The translations under genes were made by a program, and so were the position numbers. Shown piece after piece: positions 45,603-56,766 of a stretch of 64,000 nt of DNA. The stretch is from Struthidea cinerea. Lineage: Eukaryota > Chordata > Aves > Passeriformes > Corcoracidae. The DNA is taken from contig VZTI01005310.1 of NCBI GenBank assembly GCA_013397865.1, positions 1,101,394-1,165,393 on the forward strand. The letters are read 5' to 3'. Each line of letters starts with the position of its first letter. Within the stretch, counting starts at the first letter, position 1. The notes beneath the pieces are model-generated. The model ran no database searches. It saw only the letters and a program-made list of their open reading frames with translations, and was not told the DNA's origin.

Positions 45603-48600
45603 GTGACATCAATGATGTTTAAGATAACACTGAGATTTGATGGTAATTGGGTGCATGCTGGGCAATCACAACTTTCCTACTGAATTCCAGACGAATCTGT
45701 GGGAGGACACAAGAATTTTCTCTGTAGATTTTTATTACCCAAGCGAACTGTGGGGTTTTTAATTTTTCCAAGAGTTAAAATGGATAAATTGCTCTGCACG
45801 CAAACCACAGTCTCATTCCAGAGGGGAGGTGCACCGGGCTGTCCTTTGTCTCACTGGCTGAGGCACTTTGGGTTTTTTCCTGAAGAGACATAATTATTTC
45901 CAAGGGATTAAATTTCCAGCGTTATGAGACACAGGTAAGTGGAATTCACACCCATCTCGTCCCTAATAATGTGCAAAGACAACTGCACTGAGGGACTCCC
46001 AGCAGCTCCAAGTTTGCTGCTCTTACTGGGTGACTTTTCCACTGGACACATGAGCTTTATTTTGCAGCTGTGGTTTGTGAAAAGTAAGTGATTAACAAAT
46101 ATTTATGGCACAAATGCCCCCAGTCCAACCCAAACCCACCCCGATCACCCAATATTTACCAAAAGTGATTTTCCAGTAGGAGACTCCCTCATAAAATTCT
46201 CTGCGAAAGGGGTGGGAGAGGAGATTGTCCTGTGGAAATGAGCTGAGCCTCTCTCTCCACGTGCAGCAAAGCAAAGAGAGGACAAGGACAAGTTTGGATG
46301 TTTGTCACACTTTTGCCTAACTTGGCGTGTAGGGCAACTTGATGAGTTTAATTAGCAAATTATAGTTAGTCCATTATCCAACTTAGAAAGGTAGAATTGT
46401 TTTCCACTTTATGCAGCACACAAACAGTGCAAAGAAACTCAGCCATGTGGCAACAACAAACTTCTCTTTGCTCTCCCTGCTGAAAATTGGCTTTTATAGT
46501 TTTCTTTTAATATTTGAAAGTGACTCTTGCTGCCTTCCCTCCCTCCACTGCAGCAGCCTGGGAATGGCATATGGTTTTCTAAAGGGTTGGAACAAGAAAT
46601 GCCATTTGTGTGTGTGATTCCAGGCACAGTGTCTTTGCCTGAAACCCCTGGGGATGTGCAGAACTTCTAAAAAGGAAAACTGCTGCAACTTCCTTTGATT
46701 AATTGATGGCTGAAGGAAAGTGTTTTGCAGAAAATTTACAAATTGAGAATTGTTTGTTTCAGAATATCATCAACAAATCAAAAGTGCGGCACAGCAGCAT
46801 CATGAGTTGATGTGTTCCAGCGGTCGGGCCCTTCTGGACAGAAAATGAAATAAAAAGCCATTTGTGCGATCACAAACGGGCATGATAATGAGTTTGTTTC
46901 ATTTTCAGGATATTTGGTTCCTGACTTTTGACAGGTACAGTGTCATGTAGAAACTGTAGCTGATATGGGAGCTGTGATTTGACACCTGCTGACTCCAAAT
47001 GTTTAATTAAAACTCAGGGCACGAAAGTAATAATTTACCAGCATTATAAAAGGCTTTGGCTTGCAGTGAGAGGCATTTGGGGATCAAAGATCACAACCTT
47101 GCTGAATAAAAGGGGGCTTGGTTTAATGATCACTGATTCAACATCATTTAAATGTGCAGCTGAAAAAAAACCCCGTAATGGAATGTAACGGAACATAAAT
47201 TCTCCAAGGAGAAAATAAAGCCTCTGCGTGTGTCCATATTTTATATCCCAAAGGTTTGACAAGGACGTGGGTGGAGTTCCCTGGTGCTGGGGGCAGGGGG
47301 ACATTGGTAACGGGCCCAGGAGCAATTAGGATTTGGCTCATGCCAACAAACTGTTGGAGCCCAGTGGCCCCACATGGATGTGCTGCTCCATCTGGGACTC
47401 TGTGGCAGCTCCAGGGAGGGGATTTGTGCTCCTCAGCCTCCCCTTGCATCTCCTCCAGTGATTCCCTGCCAAAGCAGAGCCCGAGTAGGGGTTTTTTATT
47501 CTATTTTGGTGTTACAGATGAACAGGCTGACAGCATTTTCCTGTTCAGCTCTCCTGGCTCTCAGTTTAATGAAGCGGTTGTTTGGAAGGGTTGGAATTAG
47601 GGAGGGATGGCAGGACGAGGAGTCTTGGCACTGTTTTGGCAATAATTTCATAGTGACTTCGCAAAGTTGTTTATCACCAGTGGAAACACCCCAAAGTTTC
47701 TACCTCTGCTGTCAGAAATGAGCTCAATGAAGCCTTTATTTCATACCTCTGCACTCAAACTTGTCTTGTGGTTTTGGTGTGGTAGAGATGGTCCCAGCAT
47801 GTCACACCAGGGAAATAATTCCTGGTGCGTTAAGTAGAGCATCCCCAAAACTGGATCTTCTTTTCCAGAAAAAATAATCACTTCCCGGAAGCCTCTGTTA
47901 TCCAAGAAACTGAAATGGGAGAAGGATGAAGAGGAGGAAGAAGCATTTTTAGGGACTTTGTGATGAGTAAATTCAGTCCTGCTCTGTCATGACCAAATCC
48001 CTGCCTTCTAAGACCTAATCCTGAGCCAAATTCCAAGTTTCAAGAGACCAGAATTCTGCTTGATGAATTAATACTGAGTGTTAGCATGAGGTGAACCTGC
48101 CCCAAGGATTTCATGGTACAGAACATTTTCATTTTCTATTATTAATTCCAGACTTGCTGCTGTTCCCAGTTTCGGCTGCAGGATCACGACTCAGGCAACA
48201 CATTGCTCGTTGTCACTGCTGCAATTAGTGGTGACAACAAATAATTATGAGCAATTGGTAATCAGAGATCTATGTGATAAATCACGCTGAGCCATTCTGA
48301 ATCAGAGAAAATGCTTAAATAGGGAATATTTACATGGACAATTTGTTAATAGATGACAGAATTAGAAATTTTAGGCTGGAATTTGTGAGGCTAAGTTGGT
48401 GTTGAGTTCCCACTAAATATATGAGATCAACACTTTTCCCCTCACCACCCTTCTACTTTCAGATCCCACTGTCCAAGTTTGTGCTATTTAAATTTGGTCT
48501 GTCTCTGCTTTTAGTGCCGATCCCATACATAAACCCTTGGCTACAAGAAATTACAACTCCAAATGCCGACGTTCTCCGAACCCATCAATCGGGCATTTCA

Positions 48601-49385
48601 GCAGACGCAGGGAGACTTTGGTGCACTCACACCAGAATCTGCCACAAGAATTATGAAGCTGAGTATCTCCAGCAGAAGTCCACACATGCAAAACCAGAGC
48701 GTTATTTTTAATATCGCACATCTGCCGTGCTGAGGAGCTGCTGAACTGCTCTAATGCTAATTAAAGATGTGTTTTTCCTGTAGTTCCTGTAGTCCTTTGA
48801 TCTGCTGCCATGGGCAGGAGTTTTCTATTGATTCCTCCTCCTCGGGATGAGGGATTTGCAGGCTGAACTGTAAACAACTGTGAGAGTATTGTGACGATTT
48901 CCTTCACTCTAAATCACCTCACGCTCCTTCCTGCTCATTGGGGCAGCACAAAGAGCTTTTCCTTGCTGGAATTTTTCCTCTCCCTCTAAAATGGTGCAGG
49001 ATCAGGCCTGGGAGAAAGGAGCTCTTAAAGTTAAGCACGTGCTTAATTGCTTTGCTGGATCAGTGCCCTGCTCCATTGATGCTCTCAGTGCCATTTGCAG
49101 GAGCTGTAATTGCCTGCCCACGTCTGCAGTGGCTGCTCAGCACTAAATCTCTGTGTCCTGTCCTCCTCCTCCTCCAGAGCTGCTCCCCGAGGCTGTGAAG
49201 GTCACTGGAGAGCAATAGGCCTGGCTGGATGAGGAATCCAAGCCTTGGAAGTGTTGCTGTGGCTGCTGGTGGCAAAGCTGAAAAGTTCGTGGATCAGTGG
49301 CGTCATCGTCTTTGGGATGAATTGTCACGACCTTGGGCAGGCAGAGAGCACAGGAACGAAGCTGAGTGTCTTTAGCTTGACTTGT
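45603..49385. other. Repeat-poor non-coding stretch
   Basis: No CR1 or LTR recognised in 3.8 kb. 46700-47010 and 48500-48720 keep CpGs in otherwise AT-rich DNA and look like candidates for conserved non-coding elements. The 96-codon plus frame at 48421-48711 ends there, but no splice or homology support was seen. Confidence 0.4.
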
Positions 49386-49500
49386 TAGAATCCTAGAATT
49401 TTTTAGGCTGGAAAAAAACCCTTGAGATCTTTGAGTCCAACCATCAAACTGCCAAATCCACCCCTAAACCTGCCCCTCAGTGCCACATCCACACATTTCA
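49386..49500 (-). mobile_element. CR1 LINE 3' terminus, older subfamily
   Basis: The plus strand reads 'agaatcctagaattttttag', 'gatctttgagtccaaccatc' and 'cctcagtgccacatccacac', an antisense CR1 tail. Confidence 0.85.
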
Positions 49501-49544
49501 ACGAGTTGCGAGTTTTTTCAGCTCCTTATGTTTTACTGTGAGCC

Positions 49545-49700
49545 CATTTCAGTCTGGTTATCAATAGGCAGAACATTTCACCTCATTTCAGCCCGGTTAT
49601 CAAAAGCAGAACATTTCAGCTCATTTCCAGTCTGGTTATCAATAAGCAGAATATTTCAGCTCATTTTGGTCTGGTTATCGTCAAGCAGAACCTTCAGCCT
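49545..49700 (+). repeat. Minisatellite, four 38-40-bp units
   Basis: Four tandem units (49545-49583, 49584-49621, 49622-49661, 49662-49700) share CATTTCAG, TCTGGTTATCAA, AAGCAGAA and ATTTCAGCT. Each has a few changes. It lies 45 bases beyond the CR1 end at 49500. Confidence 0.92.
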
Positions 49701-50370
49701 CTTGCCTGGGGCTGGAGCAGGTGCTGATTCACTCCCTGATGAATTTGGGATTGTGATCAAAGAGCAGGAGCTGTGAGGACACACCAGGGGTGGTCAGGGA
49801 CCAGCAAAGCAGGGCACGGAGCATCCCTGAATTAGTCACACCCCCAGCACAGGGTTCTCCTGGAGCAGCAGGAAAACAGCTCCTGAGCTCTTGATGTTTC
49901 CTGGAATGGAAAGAAAATGCAGCAGAAACTGGAAGAAGCAATTTTCAGTTTGGGTTTGAGCTGAAGGAGCCCATGCGGGTAACCCGTAACACCCAACTGC
50001 TGCTGCTGTGTCAGCCAAGTTTCTGCTTGCTGTGCCTGAGTCCAGGTTTCCCGTTCAAAGGAACCTCTTCCCAACTTTCCTTGCAATTTCGTGGAATTAA
50101 CAGCCAAGCTGGCGCAGAGTGTGCAGATGTGCTCCAGGTAATCCATTCCCAACCTGTCATTTTTGTCACTTTTTTTGTTTGCTTTCCATGGAAAGGAGGA
50201 AGCTCTTCGTGTTGAAAAGGGGAATTAGTACTTGTGGGAGGCAGCTTCCTTGGGAATGAATATTCATCACAGGCTTTATACATAAAGCTTGAAAGTTGGG
50301 GAATCTTCTATTTACGAAGCATTTGTGATGCCACTTAGTGTAGGGAAAAGGAGGAGGGAAGGTGCTCGTG
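49701..50370. other. Unique non-coding DNA
   Basis: No feature recognised; overlapping frames on both strands only. Confidence 0.45.
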
Positions 50371-50655
50371 GAATCAAGGAATGGGTTGGGTTAGAAGAAC
50401 CTAAAAGATGATTCAGTTTCAACCCTTGCCATGCGCAGGGACACCTTCCAGTATATCCCAGGTTGCTCCAGCCTGGCCTTGGGGACTTTCAGGGGCAGCC
50501 ACAGCTCCTCTGGGAATTCCATCGCAGCCCCTCACCACTGTCACCCTCAGAATTCCTCCACAGTATCCCATCTAACCCTGCCCTCTGGCAGTGGGAAGGC
50601 ACTGCCCCTTGTCCTGGCCCTCCATCCCTTATAAAAAATCTCTATTTTAAACTGT
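50371..50655 (-). mobile_element. CR1 LINE 3' fragment
   Basis: The plus strand reads 'gaatcaaggaatgggttggg', 'ggttgctccagcctggcctt', 'agccacagctcctctggga' and 'ccatctaaccctgccctc'. Antisense, with moderate divergence. Confidence 0.9.
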
Positions 50656-52389
50656 TTTGACTTTCTTTTGATGTTTGAGCCCAGACTGGGACACATGGAA
50701 ATCAATCCCATGGTCCTGGCCCTGAACCCACAGCACTTACTGGATGTTTGGCTGAGTGGCTGGGCTCCCAAAGCAGGCAGGTGCAGGAGGGCTGCGACTT
50801 GGACATGTCCCTCCTTCCATCAGGTGCTCTCGATGTGCCCTTGGCACGTGGAATTCCTCTCCGTTTCTCCCAAGGCTGTTAAAATCTCACTGCATGGATG
50901 AGATCAGGGACAGCTGCTCATGTGCGTTCACAACGTTTTCCTGAACTGCAGCTTGGATTTTCCAGGGAACCTCCAGCCCCCAGTTAGGAAACACTTCCAG
51001 CAATGAATTCTGCCCTCAGAGCTCCTGCTGGAACAGAAAAATTTGTCCTAAGGTGGGCTATGATGAATTCTCAAGTGATTCAAAGGGTCACTCTTCCTTA
51101 GGCGAGGGTTTCCTCTGGACAACTCAGTCTTCCAAAGGCTCAACAAGGTAGAAGCTGATTCCTTGCCCAGTGTGTATTTCATACTTTGGCCCAAAACTTG
51201 TTCTTCTGAGACAAAGAACCTGAAAAAAATCAGAGCTCTGGACAGGCATTTTTTGTATCTTTACATTCCAGCCTTTTATTTCTGTCTCTTTCCACTCCCA
51301 GTAATTTAGTTCATGGTTCTCCAGGCTGAGAATATTCAATTCCCTTTGTTTCTGTGAGGTAAGGAGGCAGGAAAATGAGGAGGTTTGATAATGTCATTTC
51401 TCCCCGCTGTCTCTGGAAAGGGAGAAGAGATGAATTCCTATAAAACTGAAGGCAAATACTTGGGTTTTGTTCTGCTCTGGAGGTTGATTTCTGTACAGCC
51501 AGCTGGTAACATTTGTGTAGAAATGGCATGAAATTTTCAAAGGTTTGAGGAGGAAAGTGCTAAAAGGCAAAAATTTACCCAGTGCTAGGGTTATGCTGTA
51601 GATTTGAGGAGTACAACAACATTTATGTGTGGTTTAGAGCTTTGCCAATCTTTTGAACATTTAGAATGACACCAGGTATAAATAATATTGTTCCAGGATT
51701 GCCCTGCATCAAATTTTTAGTTGGGCAATTAAAAAATAATTTAAACAACCCAGTTATTGCTCCCATCTGATGAGCAGAAGCAATGCCAGGAAATGTTTCC
51801 CTCCATCCCTGCTGGCAGAGGAGCTGTGTGCTGTTCGTGTCCCTGTCCCAGCCCTGCAGCCCCTCCCGTGCTCCCAGAAATGTCCCTTGGCAAGGCCCTG
51901 CTGGTGCCAGAGCTGGCGATCTCATCTCTGGGATGGGATCTCCTGCCCACGAGGCAGAAGCCCACATTTCACACCTCATAAAGCAGGGACTGTGTGGCTC
52001 CAAGGACTGGTGGTAGGAGGCAGCCCCATCCATTCTCCCATGGCTGGCTGGAATTTAGCCCAGGCATGGATGAGGGACAGCACCTTGGCAGGCACAGCGT
52101 GGGCAAACTGGGACCAGTACAGCTCATTCTGTGCCTCCTCTGCAAATAAACAACACATTTATTCCCCCTCTGCAGTCCCAACACCTTCAGCAGCTGCACA
52201 CAGGAAATAATCTGGAATTGTCTGTGCTTTACAGGCATCGTCCTACAGGGAGAGAGGGGAGTTTGGGATGTGTTTTGCGCAAACAAGCGCTTGCAGGGGG
52301 TTTGGGGAAAGGAACCTGCCCTTCTGCAGGACCTTGATGTGTATTAGGGGTGAGCTGACCGGGTCACGAGCTCCCCTTTATCCATTAGG
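50656..52389. other. Unique non-coding DNA, no feature recognised
   Basis: 51780-52100 is GC-richer and opens frames on both strands up to 146 codons, none recognisable and each opposed by another. Confidence 0.45.
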
Positions 52390-52444
52390 AGTTGGACTTT
52401 GGTGATCCTTGTGGGTCCCTTCCAGCTCGGGATACTCTGTGATA
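52390..52444 (+). mobile_element. CR1 LINE 3' terminus, short
   Basis: 'gttggactttggtgatcct', 'tgtgggtcccttccagctc' and 'gatactctgtgatac' are the last ~55 bases of a CR1 subtype, the same type as the antisense copy at 16199. Confidence 0.8.
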
Positions 52445-52549
52445 CAAAGGGGCCCGGTTAGGCTGGTGTTTGTGAGAGGATTCTGTGCTGAGGCACCGAC
52501 GGAATTTCCACCAGCAGAGGAGGAAAGCAGGGGTGAGAGGGAATACCTG

Positions 52550-52982
52550 CGTCAGGAAAATTAATCCACAAACACCAGAGGTTTATGTCCAAAAAGGAGA
52601 CAGAGGAGTCCCTTCACTTTATTCGAATAAAGGGAGAGGCCATGGGGCATTTCCCCTGGGGTCTCTCGAATTTTTGGAGGTCACAGCCTCCTTTTTATCC
52701 TGTTTTTCCCTAATTTCCCAACCGCATTTCCCTCTCTCTTTCCCCATTGGCTGAGGCACTCGAGAGGTACAGACTTCCCAGAGTGCCTAATATCTAAAAA
52801 TTCCCTTCTAATGTATAACCCCCCCTTGTCAGCAGACTTTTGGTGTGTTTGAGGATACATATCTTCTTTAATTCATCAATCAATGGAATTCTTCCCATTG
52901 TCTTCCTTATCTCATAGTGCTTAGCCTTGTCTGCCAGCAGGCCCAGAGCTTGTTTGTAAAGACAAACTCTGCATTCCTCTCA
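52550..52982 (-). mobile_element. Solo LTR, family 3 copy B (4-bp TSD)
   Basis: A 433-bp unit, on the minus strand TGAGAGGAATG ... TTTTCCTGACG. It is flanked by CCTG at 52546-52549 and 52983-52986 (CAGG on the minus strand). The last base pair CG instead of CA looks like CpG-type mutation in reverse or a private change. It carries the family's TATA-like GGATAAAAAGG and AATAAAG. A 4-bp duplication suggests a class I (ERV1/gamma-like) element. It is nearly identical to 8696-9098 and has the complete 3' end that copy A lacks. Confidence 0.85.
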
Positions 52983-52986
52983 CCTG

Positions 52987-53636
52987 GCAGGTTTATTTCC
53001 CCTGCGCTTCCTGGAGCTGCAGGTGTGCTGGCTGATGAGATTGAAGCCCTTTATTCACCTCCAGGATCTCTTCCCTGAGACATCAGGTCAAGTGCCTGTT
53101 GTTTAACTGCCCTTCCTTTAAACTCTCTGCAGCCTAAATGGGCTGAAAGAGATTTAAATGCCAGCTTTGCTCACCCACTTGACCGAGACCAACCCGGCAG
53201 TGCCGCACAAATGCAGCAAACCAAGGTGGGATTTGATAAGGGGGAACTGATGGCTGGCTGGAGGATCGATAACCACCGAGAGCAAAGCCTCAGCCCTGCG
53301 AGCAGCTGTGCCGCAGCATCCCAGATGTTCCCAACAGGGTGAAGGGAAATGGCACCTCCTGATGTCCCAGGGTGTGTTAACCCTGGGCTTGGTGTCTCTC
53401 CCTGGTACCAGGGCACCCCAAAAATGCCCGGGGCTGTTTGTGCTCCTTGCACAGATGTTCCCTCTCCCAGCCACGCAGAGGCACAGCTGCTGTGGCCACT
53501 TTGTCACCAAAACTGGGGGAAAACCAAAAACTCTCCAACAGCATTTTTTAGTGTTAGAGAATCAAGGCATTACTTTATTCTGGCCAGGATGTTGTTCTGG
53601 TCAGGATGTGCCACAGAAATAATTTCATCCTCACAC
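52987..53636. other. Unique non-coding DNA
   Basis: No feature recognised. Confidence 0.45.
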
Positions 53637-53665
53637 GGGCACCATGTGACGGGGCACCATGTGAC
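53637..53665 (+). repeat. Tandem duplication, 14-15-bp unit
   Basis: GGGCACCATGTGAC at 53637-53650 and again at 53652-53665, with one G between, next to the LTR-like fragment. Confidence 0.8.
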
Positions 53666-53671
53666 ACTTTT

Positions 53672-53905
53672 TGTGCTTTAATTAATGTCTCCCCAGATGG
53701 GGGAGAGTTTTAGCGTCTTTGCTAGGAATTTAACAGACGAACGGGAACTTCAACGGTTTCTGTTTTTAGAAAGTTGTTTATTAAGTCTTATTAGAGGAAA
53801 TAGAGTCACTAGCGTGACCTAGACACAGCACAGAGCAGAGAACGCAGGAAAAGCCCGCATTATTAAGATTAGACAGTTTTTTTAAAGGTAAATTATTCAA
53901 TAATT
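53672..53905 (-). mobile_element. LTR-like fragment, family 4 copy B
   Basis: Second copy of the 31240-31471 element: 'gatgggggagag', 'acgaacgggaacttcaa', 'gacacagcacagagcagaga' and 'aagattagacagttttttt' are shared. A minus-strand AATAAAC-type signal lies near 53779-53786. After 53905 the two copies differ completely, so either one copy is truncated here or the elements diverge in U3. No TSD found. Confidence 0.7.
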
Positions 53906-55309
53906 CTGCCCAGGTTGTGCAGAGAAAATCATTCCATCACACATGATTTTTACTAGCTCTTTCCGTACTCACACAGTCAAAACCCATAGAGGTTCATGGG
54001 CTCAGTGTTCATCGGTCCCAAGTTACACAGTTCTTAGTATTTGGTTTCCTACTGGTTATTGATCCCACTTTAATTGATGTTAATGAGGCTCTCATTCTTC
54101 GTTCTCTTATCTCTCTTTTCCCAGACCAGGGGTCTCCGACCATGCCAGGTTTGCAGTTGATGTTCGTTAAAGTTGATAGTCGTTATCTTTTGTGTATCTT
54201 CTGTGCCACCCGCAGTCTGTTGAGATGTTAAGATCAGCAGGCCTCCAGTGGTGAGACAGGCCCCTGAAAACAAACTTCAATTCTTTTTCCCCTGGGCAAA
54301 GGGCAAACAAAACCCCTGACTAAGGTTACATTAAAAAATTTTAAACCTTGCATCATTTCCAACAACTTGACCAGCACGTTTTGTGTGTCCAGCTGAGAAG
54401 CAAGGTGGCAGCAGCAGCTTAAAATGTTCCTCCCTCGGCGCATAAAGGTTGGAATTTTTCCTCTCTCCTGAGCCTGCAGAACCTCGCAACCAGCGACAAA
54501 AAGTTCAGGGGTGTCAGAGAGAAGATCTATGCTCTGGTCTGGAGGGATGTCTCCTCAGAGCTCTGTTAGTTGCCAAGAAACTACTTTTGCAAAAGTAGAG
54601 ATCTCAAACAGCTCCTAAAAGAATTGGCTGGAGGGACACAGAACGACCTGGCTGTGCTCGGAGAGGTTTCCTGGAACAGGGGCTGAGGTGCCACGGCGAG
54701 GAGTGTGCTGGAAATACACGGACACTGCCAGCAAAACGGGGAGTTTAATTGGATTTAAACCCTTCTTGCGCAGGAGGAGTAGCACAGATTCCTGGCTGAC
54801 TGAACAGCCACTGAGCCCAGCGCCTCCGGCTCTTCTGCCCTGGCTCTGGGCTCTGAAATCAGCAATTAATTCTCACTTTCCATGAGGGGACCTTCCCTGC
54901 ATCCATCTGCTCTGTTTGGGCTATAAATTCCTCAGTGCCTGTCTTGGAGGAGGCGTTTCCAAGGCAGGGCGGACCTGTCTGGCCTGACACAAATCACGCT
55001 GATGGGCGTCAGAACTGATCCTGGCGATTTCAACACCGTCTGTTCCCCCTTTGGTTCCTTCCCTAAATGCAGGTGGTTTCCTGCTCTCCCTGGGGTGCTC
55101 AGCTGCTCGTGGGAGTTGGGGGGACTGGGGACACTTTGTTGTCACCTAAAAAAACAGTGTATGGGGGCTCTCCCATGGAGCAGTTCTCAGCTCAGGGGAT
55201 GGGGACAGAAAGTACAGTTAATAAAGTGGTATTTGGGTGTTTTTGTATGAATTTGGGTATTATGACAGAGCAGCTCCCTGTACTCTTGAAACTCCATGGA
55301 GTTACACCA
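53906..55309. other. Unique or unclassified DNA
   Basis: 53906-54480 could belong to the adjacent LTR-like element but has no second copy here. The remainder shows no exon or known repeat. Confidence 0.4.
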
Positions 55310-55313
55310 CCTG

Positions 55314-55691
55314 TGAAAGGAATGAGAGAGATTTGTCTTTAAAAACGAACTGTGGGTCTGCTGGCAGGTAAGGCTAGATCCTGAGAGATGGAAGAAGCAA
55401 AGGGGGAACCATAAATTCCATAGGAAAATAAACAGGGGGGTTACATTAGAAGGGGTCTGTATTAGGGGATTCGGGCAGTCTGTACCTCTCAAGGACCTCA
55501 GCCAGTGGGAAAGAGAGAGGGAAATGCGGCCGGGAAATTGGGATAAAAAGGAGGCTGCGTCCTCTAACAATTTGAGACACCCCAGGGGAAATGGCCCATG
55601 GCCTCTCCCTTTATTCGAATAAAGCAACAGGACTCCCCTGTCTCCTTTTTGGATGTAAACCTCTGGTGTCGGTGGATTAATTTTCCTGACA
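55314..55691 (+). mobile_element. Solo LTR, family 3 copy C (4-bp TSD)
   Basis: A 378-bp unit TGAAAGGAATG ... TTTTCCTGACA, flanked by CCTG at 55310-55313 and 55692-55695. It is more diverged than copies A and B and lacks about 55 bases from the left half, including the stretch around 'gaattaaagaag'. The TATA-like GGATAAAAAGG and AATAAAG are kept. It lies 2.3 kb from copy B in inverted orientation. An antisense frame of 214 codons through it is not a gene. Confidence 0.85.
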
Positions 55692-55695
55692 CCTG

Positions 55696-56039
55696 ACAGT
55701 CCCATCTCGTATGAGGGTCTCGTTAGCAGTCTTGGAATTTGAAATAGAAAACTATTCTGGAGAAAATTCTCCACATGAGTTTTGATCTTGGTGTTGGATA
55801 AACTAATTCCACCTTTCCAGGTGGTTGGCACTTATTTTGAAGAAGGATTTGTTTATTTCTGAGGGTGTAGAGGGTCTGCAATCCCATATATTGGCTTCAA
55901 AAAGCCAAAGCTGGGAGCACAAACACCCCAAGGGCTGAGATTTCTTCTCTTTTCAAGGGGGAACTTCTTTACTCTCCATATACAGAAGCTTAAAACACAT
56001 CAGATCTCTATCAAAACAGAGAAATGGATCATTTAAAAT
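55696..56039. other. Unique DNA between LTR and CR1
   Basis: No feature recognised. Confidence 0.4.
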
Positions 56040-56200
56040 CCTGAAATGGTTTGGGGTGGAAGGGACCTCAAAGCCCACCCAGTGCCCCCCCTGCCATGGG
56101 CAGGGACACCTCCCACTGTCCCAGGTTGCTTCAGCCTGTCCTTGGACACTTCCAGGGATCCAGCAGCAGCCACAGCCTCTCTGGGCACCCTGTGCCAGAG
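56040..56200 (-). mobile_element. CR1 LINE 3' fragment
   Basis: The plus strand reads 'cctgaaatggtttggggtgg', 'ccctgccatgggcagggaca' and 'cttccagggatccagcagca'. Antisense, young-looking. Confidence 0.9.
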
Positions 56201-56612
56201 CCAAACAATCACTGAGTCCTCTGATTTTTGGGAACGTGGAGCTTGGAGAGTTAATAGTTTTTCCCTTGAGTCATCCCTCAGCTGCTGCTGCTGCCATGCT
56301 GATCCCTTGCCCTCAACTTCGTGGTGGATGAGGCCCCATTTTTTAAAAAGAAAAAGCAATTCTACTGTAGTCGCCGTGATTTAACGCTTTGTTCCATGCT
56401 AAAACACAAAAAACTTGTGTAAATTTAGGTGCTGCACCAGCTTTTACAACAAGGAGGATTTAGGCTCGTACTTTTCATCAACTTTTGGTATTGTTGTTGT
56501 TGTTGTTGACTGAAGTTTTCTTCAGAGAAGTTCTAGGCTTGGCTGGGAATGACCAGAACTCCCCCAGGGCAAAGGGTGAAACCACAGAGGGTCAGGAGCA
56601 CCACACAACACA
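56201..56612. other. Spacer with a (TTG)n microsatellite
   Basis: About six TTG units at 56491-56508. Otherwise no feature recognised. Confidence 0.6.
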
Positions 56613-56766
56613 AAATTCCCAGAGCAGCTGTGGCTGCCCCTGGATCCCTGGAAGTGTCCAAGGCCAGGCTGGAGCAGCCTGGGGCAGTGGGAGGTGTACC
56701 TGCCCATGGCAGGGGTGGCACTGGATAGGCTTTGAGGTCCCTTCCAACACAAGATATTCCAGTAGT
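56613..56766 (+). mobile_element. CR1 LINE 3' fragment
   Basis: 'aattcccagagcagctgtgg', 'gaagtgtccaaggccaggct', 'gcccatggcaggggtggcac' and 'gaggtcccttccaacacaa'. In sense, opposite to the copy at 56040. Confidence 0.92.

Noticed and set aside
48421..48711. Possible small exon with 96-codon frame
   Set aside because: No splice sites or protein match that I can recognise; more likely non-coding.
55187..55831. 214-codon minus-strand frame
   Set aside because: It reads antisense through the family 3 solo LTR and shares no retroviral protein motif.
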